From IMG/VR virus record IMGVR_UViG_3300032235_000653, positions 35,767-99,766 of that record: a stretch of 64,000 bases of DNA, one strand, 5' to 3'. This DNA is from a virus. Every line of letters begins with the position of its first letter. Position 1 is the stretch's first letter. A program made the translations under genes and the position numbers. The notes beneath the pieces were generated by a model. That model did not search any database, was not told where the DNA came from, and saw only the letters and a list, made by a program, of their open reading frames with translations. Of the stretch, positions 6,883 to 15,967 are shown in pieces.

Positions 6883-7847
6883 GATTCATAGTAACAGGCG
6901 GTGTAGGATTTATCGGACATAATGTAGTAAGACAGTTAGAACAGTTAGGTCATGAATGTTTTATAATCGACTGCGTCACTGATTATGGTTTTGTATCAAA
7001 AGACGAATTAGCTTATTTGGTTAAAGCTCGTAAAAATAGAATTCGTAGTTCCGTACATCATATCGATATTAGAGATCATTCTAACTTAGAAACATTTTTT
7101 AAAACTTTTGGACATACCTGCGATGCTGTCATTCATTTAGCAAGTTTTCCTAGACAAAAAGTAGTCAATCAAAACCCAATTTGGGGCAGTGAAGTAATGA
7201 GTACTTCTTTGGTAAAACTATTAGAACTAACAAAAATTAGCCGAATCCCCAAATTTGTTTATATCAGCAGCAGTATGGTGTATGGAGACTTCACTGATCA
7301 AGTAACAGAGGACTTCAACTGTAAACCCCAAGGGCAGTACGGTATTATGAAATTAATGGGCGAATGGTTAGTTAAAGATTATTCGCGAAGAAAATGTTTT
7401 GATCATGTTATTATTCGACCCAGTGCTGTATACGGCGAGTATGATGTCGAGGATCGTGTGGTGTCTAAATTTATGTTATCCGCAATGAGAGGACAAACAC
7501 TTAAAGTCAATGGCGCTGGCGAAACATTAGATTTTACATATGTCGAAGATGCCGCAATGGGTATAGTACAGGCTGCATCGAGTAGTAATGCTATTAATAA
7601 GACATACAATATCACAAAAAGTCATAGTCATAGTCTACTAGATGCTGCAAATTTAGCAGTAAAAATTGCAGGCCGCGGGTCGATCGAATGTAAAGACAAA
7701 GATGCCGACTTTCCCTCAAGGGGTGCATTAAACATAGATGCAGCTCGCAATGATTTTGGCTTTGATCCCAAAGTAGATGTCGAAGAAGGATTTCGTCGAT
7801 ATCATAATTGGTTTTCTGAAAGTAAATTTTGGAAGTCAAAACTATAA
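6879..7847 (+). CDS. NAD-dependent epimerase/dehydratase (extended SDR)
   Basis: 322 residues, typical of the extended short-chain dehydrogenase family acting on nucleotide sugars. The Rossmann motif TGGVGFIG is at 6-13, a Ser-rich active-site strand YISSSMVYG at 128-136, and the catalytic pair Y154-x3-K158 (YGIMK). It likely interconverts or dehydrates a nucleotide sugar that the next gene's aminotransferase then uses. The exact substrate cannot be read from sequence. It is ATGA-coupled to the gene before and overlaps the DegT gene by 19 bases. Confidence 0.85.
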   Translation: MRFIVTGGVGFIGHNVVRQLEQLGHECFIIDCVTDYGFVSKDELAYLVKARKNRIRSSVHHIDIRDHSNLETFFKTFGHTCDAVIHLASFPRQKVVNQNPIWGSEVMSTSLVKLLELTKISRIPKFVYISSSMVYGDFTDQVTEDFNCKPQGQYGIMKLMGEWLVKDYSRRKCFDHVIIRPSAVYGEYDVEDRVVSKFMLSAMRGQTLKVNGAGETLDFTYVEDAAMGIVQAASSSNAINKTYNITKSHSHSLLDAANLAVKIAGRGSIECKDKDADFPSRGALNIDAARNDFGFDPKVDVEEGFRRYHNWFSESKFWKSKL

Positions 7848-8938
7848 TTCCATTTTTTGGAGTAAAAAGGCAATACGCCAATTTACGAAAAGAAATACTG
7901 GATGTAGTGGACACTGTCTATAGTACAGGTCAAGTCTTAGACGGACATTACACTAAAGAGTTTGAAAAGCAAATTGCGAAAAGATGTCATCGCCGATATG
8001 CTGTTGCAGTTAATAGTTGCAGTCAAGGTTTGCTGTTTGCTCAACAAGTTTTGTTCTTAGAGAATACAAAAATTCTCATTCCCACTATTAGCTTTGTTTC
8101 TACTATTAACAGTGTATTGCTAAATGGCAATGAACCAGTGTTGTGTGACACGGATGATCAAGCGTTAATAAATTTAGAAAGCTTAGACTACGCTATTAAA
8201 GGGGCAGGGGTACAAGGTATTATGTATGTTAACCTGTTTGGCAATACAGTTGACTGGGACCGGTTTAAGATGACCACAGAATTCTTTAATCAAGATTTGA
8301 AAATCATCGAAGATGCGGCGCAGAGTTTTGGCGCTAGCTATAAAGGAATGCCCAGCGGAGCATTAGGTGATATCAGTGTATTAAGTTTTGACCCTACAAA
8401 AAATTTACCCAATTACGGTAGTGGCGGTATGATACTGACAGATGATTTAGAAATAGCCGCTTCTCTGAGAGATCTACGAGATAATGGCAAAACCAGAGGA
8501 CACGAAAACCCGGGCACTAACAGTAAAATGAGCGAAGCAGACTGTGCTCAGATGTTAGTTAAGCTTGAATATTTTAATGCCTGGCAATCTCGTCGAACAC
8601 AAATTGCAGAATATTATAACGCCGAACTAAACGATTGCGTTGACACACCTAAGACCACAGAAGGCACTGTTCATGCTTGGCACAAGTATGTAATTAAGCT
8701 GAATGATCGAAACGGATTAAAACATCATTTAGCAATTAAAGGAGTAGAAACTAAAGTACACTACGAAGCTCCGCTATACGAGCATCCAGTGGGATATCCT
8801 TACATTAACTATGCGTCAGAACTATATAGAGAAGCCAGCGCATTTTGCCAAGAGTGTTTAAGTTTGCCTATCTATCCTGAATTAACAGATTCTGAAGTTG
8901 AATCTATTGTAGAATCTGTTAAAGAATTTAATTCTTAA
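7829..8938 (+). CDS. DegT/DnrJ/EryC1/StrS-type aminotransferase
   Basis: 369 residues, a PLP-dependent sugar aminotransferase by family. Motifs: VNSCSQGLLFA in the cofactor-phosphate region (61-71), IIEDAAQSFGA (159-169) with the PLP-binding D162, and LSFDPTKNL (185-193) with the probable Schiff-base lysine K191. It would aminate a keto sugar, fitting the epimerase gene it overlaps. The start is TTG at 7829: an in-frame stop lies two codons upstream and there is no ATG or GTG nearby, so TTG is forced. Its stop overlaps the stop of the convergent gene (8935-8938). Confidence 0.85.
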   Translation: MEVKTIIPFFGVKRQYANLRKEILDVVDTVYSTGQVLDGHYTKEFEKQIAKRCHRRYAVAVNSCSQGLLFAQQVLFLENTKILIPTISFVSTINSVLLNGNEPVLCDTDDQALINLESLDYAIKGAGVQGIMYVNLFGNTVDWDRFKMTTEFFNQDLKIIEDAAQSFGASYKGMPSGALGDISVLSFDPTKNLPNYGSGGMILTDDLEIAASLRDLRDNGKTRGHENPGTNSKMSEADCAQMLVKLEYFNAWQSRRTQIAEYYNAELNDCVDTPKTTEGTVHAWHKYVIKLNDRNGLKHHLAIKGVETKVHYEAPLYEHPVGYPYINYASELYREASAFCQECLSLPIYPELTDSEVESIVESVKEFNS

Positions 8939-10659
8939 GTTTGATCTTCTTTAAATGCACTTCTTATTCTACTGAATAAGCTAGGTTTCATTTTAGGTTC
9001 TTCTGGTTTAAGTGCTACCGGTTTTCTAATTGATTTATTTAATCCAGTCCACATACCTTTGCCCATATCTGTTTGCATAGCACTGGGCTGTATATCATTG
9101 CCCAATGTATCATTGGCATATTGATACATTAATTTAGCAAGCCCTTTGCCTCGATGTCTCGGAGAAACAAATACGTATGCAGCTTCTAAATATTTTTCAC
9201 CATCTTCATGACGTTTTTTAACTAAAAAGTCTGTCCAGGCAAGTTCTTCGCGCTCTGGCGTATTGGTTAATACTCGTATATGTAAGACATTTACGTCAGT
9301 GTTATAAACTTTCCTGTCTTCTCCTTCAGCAGTGAGTAATAAATCCCCCACAACTTGTTGATCTCTAAATCCTGTCTTAACAGTTTCAGCATTTACATAT
9401 TCGGTTATGCTGTCAGATTTCCATTTATCAGCTAAAAGCTCCACTAATTTTTTTACAGTAGATACATTGTTTCGACGCATGTAATTAATGATTTTAACTG
9501 CATTAGCTCTATCGGCGCCGGCACTGGGTTTTCTAGCATTGCTTAAATCTGTATTCAATCCTTGAGCAGCATTTTCTTTATCGTAAGTATAATTTAAACT
9601 GTATCGCAGATCGTCGGCTTTTTTACTTAACTGACTTTTATTTTTGGCACTAATTAATTCTATCCACGGAAGCAAGTATTCTCGTTCAGGATAACTACGA
9701 TAACTTGTATGTTCCGGACCTGTCAACAAACTGACATCTCCTGGATTTCTTTGATCAAAATTTCGCCAAGCTTTAGGGTCGGTATAAAAATATGTATCAA
9801 TGCCCAGACGTTTAGCTGCTATTAGTGCTTGTCTGGCTCTAGCACGAACTTCAGGATCAGATTTGGGATCAATATAAATGTGTACGGCCACAATTCCATC
9901 AATGGGTATAGTAGGTTCTCGACTGAACACTCGATCTTCAGCTTCATGTTTTCGATGATGTGCCAAAGATGGGTTACGATTTTCCCAATAGTCCACTGGA
10001 CGAGAAATATAATGATTGTTGAACCAGTTACCATCTAATACAAACAACACAGCCTGATTACCAATATAGTCATGATACCCACCTTGTCTCGTGCGTGTAG
10101 TGCTTAAAAAGTAAAGGTGATCTTTAGGTGCGTAACTTTGTTCGATACTACCCAACACACTGCTTAATTCAAACTGCCCAGAACTTAAAATTTTTAAAGC
10201 TGAATGAATATTAGTATAATGATATACTATACGACTCAGACTTTCGTCTAATTTTTCTGGTTCCCAGAACATATTCTTAGAACCCTTTGTAGTAGGTTTA
10301 AATCCATGTCCTTTATAGAACTTAGTTAGTTTGGCTTGACTTACTTGCCCTTTGTCCCAAGGGTACAATGTTAATGCAATATTATCTTCTTTAGCCAAAC
10401 GTTGAAGCTCAGCCATTGCTCGAGAACCCACGCCTTGACGTAGAGGATACGCTTGAAACCATTTAACTTCTACCGCATCGTGTTTAGACAAGCTAGGCAC
10501 TAGTTCGAACATGGCAAACTGTTGTTCGTCACCTTCTCCCCATGTCATGACATGATTGTTTTGCCATACTTGTGGATATTTAGAATAAACTTTTTCTATC
10601 CATTCTTTTGCACGGCTACGATCTATATTAGATAATTTGATAACTTCGTCAATACGCAT
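8935..10659 (-). CDS. Three-domain protein: GNAT, ADP-ribosyltransferase-like, GNAT
   Basis: 574 residues. Residues 1-~135 look like a GNAT acetyltransferase, with an acetyl-CoA loop R-Q-G-V-G-S-R-A (74-81). Residues ~145-440 begin IVYHYTN (H148-Y149), followed by LYFLSTTR (183-190) and EAEDRVFS (240-247). That H-Y / S-T / E-D-R layout resembles ADP-ribosyltransferase-fold domains found in phages. The C-terminal part (~440-574) has a second GNAT loop, RHRGKGLAKL (~501-510). A protein-modifying role on host or virion proteins is plausible but is inference. It is the last gene of the 20.5 kb minus-strand operon and directly abuts the gene before. Confidence 0.65.
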   Translation of the reverse strand: MRIDEVIKLSNIDRSRAKEWIEKVYSKYPQVWQNNHVMTWGEGDEQQFAMFELVPSLSKHDAVEVKWFQAYPLRQGVGSRAMAELQRLAKEDNIALTLYPWDKGQVSQAKLTKFYKGHGFKPTTKGSKNMFWEPEKLDESLSRIVYHYTNIHSALKILSSGQFELSSVLGSIEQSYAPKDHLYFLSTTRTRQGGYHDYIGNQAVLFVLDGNWFNNHYISRPVDYWENRNPSLAHHRKHEAEDRVFSREPTIPIDGIVAVHIYIDPKSDPEVRARARQALIAAKRLGIDTYFYTDPKAWRNFDQRNPGDVSLLTGPEHTSYRSYPEREYLLPWIELISAKNKSQLSKKADDLRYSLNYTYDKENAAQGLNTDLSNARKPSAGADRANAVKIINYMRRNNVSTVKKLVELLADKWKSDSITEYVNAETVKTGFRDQQVVGDLLLTAEGEDRKVYNTDVNVLHIRVLTNTPEREELAWTDFLVKKRHEDGEKYLEAAYVFVSPRHRGKGLAKLMYQYANDTLGNDIQPSAMQTDMGKGMWTGLNKSIRKPVALKPEEPKMKPSLFSRIRSAFKEDQT

Positions 10660-12330
10660 TCAGTATTTAGCGTCATAGTACTGTTTGAGCCAAGCCCACT
10701 CGTAGGATAACATTAGCTTGTCGTAGTCGCCTTTAACAGATTCATAGTAATTGATAGCATCCTGGGCTCCAAGAATACTCCATTCACCGTACTGCCCGTT
10801 GCCCACTGTTAACCATTTTTTAAGTCTGAATTCAGTTTCAACACTGGGCTGTTCGATACTAAAATGTTTTAACTTAATAACTTCGCGAAATGCTGTACGC
10901 CATGTGGTCCAAGAGTCTTGATCATAATGTGCAGTGCCACTTAAAATGGGCACTACGTCGTGAGCTTTACTTAAAGTAAAATCTAGTCCACTGTTCACAG
11001 TTTCCAGTACCAAACGTTTATTGTAAGCAATCATTGCCTGATGTCCGTAGACCAATCCATTTACTGGATTTCGAGCATGAAAAATGTAGTGTTTTGGTTC
11101 TTGAAAGTAGTCAGGTTGCCATGACCAATTAAAATTAACGTCAACTTCTAATTTAGCAAACACAGCAAAGAACCACGGTGTTTCGCTTTTTTCAGCGGCA
11201 GTTTTGTATGCGGCCATACGACCGTCGACATTTTGGACACGTTTGATTGCATTACTGAACTTTAGTACAGGAAATCCAGGGTCTTCTTGATCCAAAACTT
11301 CACACAAATGATTATACCACTGTTCTGCTTCTGGTTCGCCGTTACTGATATAGACTATGTCTAAACAGTCTTCTGTGTGTATAGATTTGCCCCTTTTTTC
11401 AACGTTTACGTAAGGATAATCGTAGATTTGTGTGCGTAAATGTGTCTTAACGTCTCGGGGCACTACACAAATACTGTTGCTTTCTGTAAAACTTTCCACA
11501 GTCCTGTCTTTTTCAGTCCATAAGCAAATTTCACTGTTAAGTAAAATACTGGGCCTATTCGAAAATGCAGCATAGGGGAATTTGAAATCGTGTTTACGAA
11601 TTTCATCTACTAGATTGTCATGATCATAATGAACTCTGGGACACATATATCGATATACTCTTTGATCTTCACAATAGTTAATAACATTAAACCAATCCAA
11701 TAATTCCAAATCGACCATTTGCTTTTTGAATGATTCTACATGAATATAAAATGTATCTCCACGTTTTTGATTATTGCTGGAAAAACAATGAATCATTTCT
11801 TCTTGCCACTGAGCAGGATGCCAAGTAAAGTCAAAATCTCGGTAATCGCAGACACTGCTAATCACCCACACATATTCTGTGGTAGCTAAATTTACTATAC
11901 GTTTTAGTACGTTTAAATGATCCGACACATATCTGGTAGATTTAATCAAAGGATATCTTTCTTTAAGAGCAACAAGTTGTACTTGACTCTCTGGGTTCAT
12001 AAAATCCATATAGAAAATATCAGTACTACCGGTACGAGGAACACAATAATCATTTACAGGACAATGCCAGTGCCATTGATGCTCTTTTGTATTTTTTGGT
12101 ATCAGATAAGTGCCACCATTTTGTTGCCATTGGCTGGGCCAAACATGTGTATACTCTGCTTCATAACTAATGGGTTTCCAATGAAAGTCAAAATCACTAT
12201 AGTCATTGTGCCCGTCTACGTACCAAAAATATGCCGTACGACAAAGTGTATCAGCCTCTACTAGAGAGGCTGCCGGTTGTTCAAAGGCAAACAGGTTAGG
12301 CTTTGGTCCTTTGTAAAATATATCAAACAT
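10660..12330 (-). CDS. Multi-repeat glycosyltransferase-like protein
   Basis: 556 residues built of about three similar units. Each holds a D/N-F-D/N-F/W-x-W-x-P segment (DFDFHWKP, DFDFTWHP, NFNWSWQP) followed by Gln/Trp-rich strands. The last ~215 residues share a chain of motifs with the 308-residue protein at 26164: NPVNGLVYG vs NHINGLMYG, TTWRTAFREVIKL vs QAWRAGFREGVKM, and NGQYGEWSILGA vs ENGQWAIYGA. That protein carries a VLIDGDN glycosyltransferase-like DxD site. I infer a sugar-transfer role in the operon's glycan pathway. The earlier repeats have no clear catalytic site. It overlaps dCMP deaminase by 8 bases. Confidence 0.6.
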   Translation of the reverse strand: MFDIFYKGPKPNLFAFEQPAASLVEADTLCRTAYFWYVDGHNDYSDFDFHWKPISYEAEYTHVWPSQWQQNGGTYLIPKNTKEHQWHWHCPVNDYCVPRTGSTDIFYMDFMNPESQVQLVALKERYPLIKSTRYVSDHLNVLKRIVNLATTEYVWVISSVCDYRDFDFTWHPAQWQEEMIHCFSSNNQKRGDTFYIHVESFKKQMVDLELLDWFNVINYCEDQRVYRYMCPRVHYDHDNLVDEIRKHDFKFPYAAFSNRPSILLNSEICLWTEKDRTVESFTESNSICVVPRDVKTHLRTQIYDYPYVNVEKRGKSIHTEDCLDIVYISNGEPEAEQWYNHLCEVLDQEDPGFPVLKFSNAIKRVQNVDGRMAAYKTAAEKSETPWFFAVFAKLEVDVNFNWSWQPDYFQEPKHYIFHARNPVNGLVYGHQAMIAYNKRLVLETVNSGLDFTLSKAHDVVPILSGTAHYDQDSWTTWRTAFREVIKLKHFSIEQPSVETEFRLKKWLTVGNGQYGEWSILGAQDAINYYESVKGDYDKLMLSYEWAWLKQYYDAKY

Positions 12331-12757
12331 CGATTTGTTCTACTGTAACTTTACACTTGTTTAAAAATTCAACACCGGACGTATCACGATAAGCTTGCCC
12401 AAAATACACATGAGATATGCCTGCTCCGTAAATACTTTTAGCACACTCTAAACAAGGAGCATGGGTAATGAACATAGTAGATCCTAGCCCGCCCTCATTG
12501 CCTTTTGCTAACTTGTCTAGAGCATTTCGCTCTGCGTGGAGCACTTCTGGTTTTGTTTTTAATTCGTAATCGCCTGTTTCATCCCAAACTTTGGTTTCAC
12601 AGTTGTTATCCCACCCGGCAGGCATGCCGTTATAACCAATACTGATAATTCTATCATCTTTAACCACAATGGCGCCAACATGCAGTCGCCGAGCATGACT
12701 GAGTTCAGCAAATATTTTTGCAGTCTGCATATATGCTTGAATTAATTTTTTCTTCAT
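12323..12757 (-). CDS. cd: dCMP deaminase (ComEB/T4 cd-like)
   Basis: 144 residues from the ATG at 12757, which overlaps the previous stop as ATGA. A TTG four codons upstream is a weaker alternative. The zinc-deaminase motifs are intact: H74-A-E76 and P-C102-L-E-C105. It deaminates dCMP to dUMP, the substrate of the thymidylate synthase at 5738, so it belongs to the same dTTP supply route although it sits inside the accessory operon. An internal KVWDETGDYELKTKPEV insert carries the substrate and effector region usual for phage dCMP deaminases. Confidence 0.9.
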   Translation of the reverse strand: MKKKLIQAYMQTAKIFAELSHARRLHVGAIVVKDDRIISIGYNGMPAGWDNNCETKVWDETGDYELKTKPEVLHAERNALDKLAKGNEGGLGSTMFITHAPCLECAKSIYGAGISHVYFGQAYRDTSGVEFLNKCKVTVEQIDV

Positions 12758-13455
12758 TTTCTTAACCAAGAAATATTATCCCAGGCATCACCACTGGGAT
12801 TAAATTTTTGAACAACTCTATTGTATAAATCAATGTCAGGTAACAAATATTCCATTATTTTTTCATTGGGGGAAGACTTAAACTTTTCTTTTATATTTGC
12901 TTCGAGTTTCTTTTTTGACCCAGATGAAATATTTGACTTTCCGTCAGTTGCCCAATAACTATCTATATAAATTTTATATTTTTCTAAGAGTTTTGCAATC
13001 GCCCATTTAACCCCGTCGTGATTTTTTACAGATTCCATTGGAATCCAATCAATTTGATCACAGAAATTTTCGTAATAGTTATAAACATACCCGTATGAAT
13101 GTATGTCTATTATAGGAGTACTCAAAACAAAGTTTTGCAATTCAACATTTTTATAATATTCAGATACTAGATTCTTTTGAAATAACCATTCTGCTATTGC
13201 TTTATAACGCCTAGTTAAAGGATCCGTCATCAAAGTAAAAACATGACTCTTATCCCAATTGATTTCTGAAAACGGTATTTTCCTCCATCGACAGTTTTGA
13301 TTAAAAGTGGTCGTCAAAAAACTGGAGCCGCATTTTAAAGTTGCAATACAGGTCAATACTTCGCAGGTATACACTGCTGCTGTGGCCCCAGGACTTCTTT
13401 CAAATTTATTAAATTCTTCAACTTCTGAAAAATAGGGTAACAGATTCATTGACAT
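12754..13455 (-). CDS. Sulfotransferase-like protein
   Basis: 233 residues. CIATLKCGSSFLTTTF near residues 36-51 resembles the 5'-phosphosulfate loop of sulfotransferases (K-x-G-S/T-S), and TDPLTRRYKAIAEWL (~77-91) resembles the 3'-phosphate-binding R-D-P-x-x-R segment. The gene lies one short gene downstream of an APS-kinase-like protein that could supply PAPS. The acceptor is unknown. The C-terminal half is helical and Lys-rich and less family-like. No clear Shine-Dalgarno sequence precedes the ATG. The assignment is moderate because it relies on two short motifs plus context. Confidence 0.5.
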   Translation of the reverse strand: MSMNLLPYFSEVEEFNKFERSPGATAAVYTCEVLTCIATLKCGSSFLTTTFNQNCRWRKIPFSEINWDKSHVFTLMTDPLTRRYKAIAEWLFQKNLVSEYYKNVELQNFVLSTPIIDIHSYGYVYNYYENFCDQIDWIPMESVKNHDGVKWAIAKLLEKYKIYIDSYWATDGKSNISSGSKKKLEANIKEKFKSSPNEKIMEYLLPDIDLYNRVVQKFNPSGDAWDNISWLRK

Positions 13456-13482
13456 GAATTATAAATGTATAAATGATATAAG

Positions 13483-13707
13483 TCAATCTTTGTCAGTTAC
13501 TATAACTGCAACTTGGTCCACCCAAATCATTCTGCCATGGCAAGCAATATTCCATTTTGTTTCACCATGCTCGTGTGTGCATTCAGTAAAAGTTTCTCCG
13601 ATAAGTCGAACATCTTTAGCTAAATGTTCTACTCCGTTTTCGAATACACGCCAGACTAATTCACTGCCGTTGTGTTTAGTATTAAATCTGACGTGATACT
13701 TGTTCAC
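13483..13707 (-). CDS. Conserved-type small phage protein (74 aa)
   Basis: 74 residues, beta-rich: KYHVRFNTKHNGS, LVWRVFENGVEHL, CTHEHGETKWNIACHG. I recognise this pattern from T4-like marine phages as a conserved protein without known function. Two Cys and several His are present but with no clear metal-site spacing. Its start overlaps the stop of the APS-kinase-like gene by 4 bases. The antisense frame of similar length is a shadow. Confidence 0.65.
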   Translation of the reverse strand: MNKYHVRFNTKHNGSELVWRVFENGVEHLAKDVRLIGETFTECTHEHGETKWNIACHGRMIWVDQVAVIVTDKD

Positions 13708-14495
13708 TTTAGTCCTAGTTCTTTTCTAATTTTAGTGGCAGAAATATCGGTAATTGACTCATTAAATGTTTCTTCACCAGCAGAATATCCCACGCCACGA
13801 CCCCAACCTATATGCACAATATTTGGAACTACTTGTATGTCGTACTGTCCTTGGTATAGTGGATCTAAGTCTCGACGGATAAATGATTTAACCTTTTCTA
13901 CTTCGAAAGGATTGGACCCTTGCCAGCCCTGCACATCACGAACTTGAATAATAACTTGACCTGTACGTTGTAACAGTCTTTCAAATAATGCTCTATGACC
14001 ATCGTGCCACGGTTGCCAACGCCCTAACATTTGGACTGTTTCTTTTTTCCAATCAAAGACAGGTCGTCTACGATGGTCAATAATATGGTCAGCAATAAAA
14101 TCTGCCCATTTTTCTGCATTTTGTTCCGTGACCCTAAAATCATAAACTTCGGGTTCAACAAACATTTTATTTGTATCAGCGTAACGACCTTCGCGTATAG
14201 TATCTACCCATACAGTCCAATCTGCTTTAAAATTATTACGCATTTCTACTAATGGTGCAACGAAATCACATAGTGCATAATCTGTGTTGCACGACATTGA
14301 TAATTCAAACATACGTTTACTTTGGCGAATCCTACCAGCTTCGCTGAAATCCCAATCGTCGAATTGTTTTCTTACTTCATCTGCGTTAAACCAAGTAACT
14401 GTTTTGCCATTGGCTTCTAATAACTTCTTTAATTCTGTTGCCAAGAAGGTTTTTCCTGCTCCGGGCAGGCCCATAATCAAAATTCGTTGTGTCAT
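13704..14495 (-). CDS. APS kinase-like / nucleotidyltransferase-like fusion
   Basis: 263 residues in two halves. Residues 1-~145 are a P-loop kinase close to adenylylsulfate kinase: Walker A G9-L-P-G-A-G-K-T16, FNADEVRKQFDDWDFS (36-51), then GRIRQSKRMFEL, all typical of the CysC fold. Residues ~155-263 are a nucleotidyltransferase with the GRWQPWHDGH signature (158-167, HxGH) and a late ISATKIRKEL motif, as in NMN/FMN-type adenylyl- or cytidylyltransferases rather than ATP sulfurylase. It could make PAPS for the nearby sulfotransferase-like protein, while the second half would activate another phospho-substrate. The true substrates are unknown. It is ATGA-coupled to the carbamoyltransferase. 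Confidence 0.75.
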   Translation of the reverse strand: MTQRILIMGLPGAGKTFLATELKKLLEANGKTVTWFNADEVRKQFDDWDFSEAGRIRQSKRMFELSMSCNTDYALCDFVAPLVEMRNNFKADWTVWVDTIREGRYADTNKMFVEPEVYDFRVTEQNAEKWADFIADHIIDHRRRPVFDWKKETVQMLGRWQPWHDGHRALFERLLQRTGQVIIQVRDVQGWQGSNPFEVEKVKSFIRRDLDPLYQGQYDIQVVPNIVHIGWGRGVGYSAGEETFNESITDISATKIRKELGLK

Positions 14496-15967
14496 GATAG
14501 TACTTTTACTCCGTATAATTGTTCAAATCTGTTAGCGTCCTTACGGTCATTGACCATAGGCTCGCCTCGAATGTTTAGACTAGTATTTAATAGCATAGGG
14601 CACCCCGTCATAATAAACCATTTTTCTAAAAGTTGTCTGATTCCTGATCCATCCGGCGGCACAGTCTGAACACGACTAGTTCCGTCATAATGCACAACAG
14701 CAGGAAATAAGTCAGGATTCCTGCACTGACTGATGACTTGCATATACCTACTGTTATTCCAATTACAAGGGATGTCGAAATAATTATCAGACAGTTCCTC
14801 CAAAATAACCGGCGCAAAGGGTCTGAATTTTTCTCTTTGTTTAATTTCATTTACTCGATCCTTGATATCACTGCCCCGTGGGTCAGCTAATAAACTCCTA
14901 TTTCCCAATGCTCGGGGGCCAAATTCTGCTCTGCCAGATGCCACTCCTACAATACGATTAGATAATAGTTCATCTAATAGAGCATTAACAGGATAAGGCC
15001 CAGGTATGTTATGACCTAAATAAGCATTTTTCCAATTTATCTTTTTTCCATATGCCAAAGCTGCGGCACCCAGACTGGAGCCAGCATCACCAGGATTAGG
15101 CATGACCCAAATGTTTTTAAAATATTCACCCAATCTATCATTGACTTTACAATTTAAAGCAACACCGCCCATATAAACTAAATTGCTGCTCCAATTAAAA
15201 TCTTTGGCGCGGCGCATTACATTTAGTATCAATTCTTCTGTTAAGTCTTGTGCGCTGGCTGCAATGTCCATATCCCCGACGTAGGACAAATACTTTTGTT
15301 CTATGCCAGCGTGAAGATTTTCTTTAAATTTAATTTGCCATTCGTCGGATAAAAATTTAGATTTAAATAAATCAGTGAACACAGGTGCACCATATGCAGC
15401 CATGCCCATCATAATGTATTCTTCTTCATTGGGTTTTAGTCCTACCCGTTCTGTCATTGCACTATAAAATAATCCAATGCTGTGTGGATATTTTTGGCGC
15501 CATAATCTTTTATAAACGGCTTTTCCTTGATTGTATTCTGCTGCCCAAATACTTATTGTGTCCCATTCCCCTATAGCGTCAATTACAACCACTGTGGCTT
15601 TAATAAAAGAGCTTGTTTGAAATCCTGCAGCCGCATGGCATAGGTGATGATTGAAGTTGTACACACGCTCTGGATCGAGCTGGCCACCTAACTGCTGAGT
15701 TAATATTTGTCGAGTGGTAAGTTTGTTCCACTCAATACCCTGTCCTGCATACCACTGACGCAGTTGTTTTGACCAAGGGCGCTCATAATATGCAATTACT
15801 CCTGGACCATAATCCGACACATCATCTAATAACCCTTGACAAAAGTTGGGATCGTTTTTCTTTTTCGAATAGCGTTCCGAATGCCCAGCAAACAATATCT
15901 CGCCGTCTGGTGAAACTACTGCGGCGGCTGCATCATGAAATCCTGCAGATATTCCTAAAATATTCAT
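14492..15967 (-). CDS. Carbamoyltransferase (NodU/TobZ/CmcH family)
   Basis: 491 residues. The N-terminal ASKHA-type domain starts with NILGISAGFHDAAAAVV (2-18) and has the metal-site motif F-N-H107-H108-L-C-H111-A. The C-terminal carbamoyltransferase domain holds GRAEFGPRALGNRS (~343-356) and KFRPFAP. By family it transfers carbamoyl from carbamoyl phosphate to a hydroxyl on a sugar or natural product via carbamoyl-AMP. In this operon it would decorate the same product as the glycosyl- and sulfotransferase-like proteins, which is inference. The start overlaps the stop of a 33-codon gene as ATGA. Confidence 0.88.
   Translation of the reverse strand: MNILGISAGFHDAAAAVVSPDGEILFAGHSERYSKKKNDPNFCQGLLDDVSDYGPGVIAYYERPWSKQLRQWYAGQGIEWNKLTTRQILTQQLGGQLDPERVYNFNHHLCHAAAGFQTSSFIKATVVVIDAIGEWDTISIWAAEYNQGKAVYKRLWRQKYPHSIGLFYSAMTERVGLKPNEEEYIMMGMAAYGAPVFTDLFKSKFLSDEWQIKFKENLHAGIEQKYLSYVGDMDIAASAQDLTEELILNVMRRAKDFNWSSNLVYMGGVALNCKVNDRLGEYFKNIWVMPNPGDAGSSLGAAALAYGKKINWKNAYLGHNIPGPYPVNALLDELLSNRIVGVASGRAEFGPRALGNRSLLADPRGSDIKDRVNEIKQREKFRPFAPVILEELSDNYFDIPCNWNNSRYMQVISQCRNPDLFPAVVHYDGTSRVQTVPPDGSGIRQLLEKWFIMTGCPMLLNTSLNIRGEPMVNDRKDANRFEQLYGVKVLS

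Noticed and set aside
13454-13947. Two plus-strand frames opposite 13483-14495
   Set aside because: They are complements of the conserved 74-residue gene and the APS-kinase fusion.
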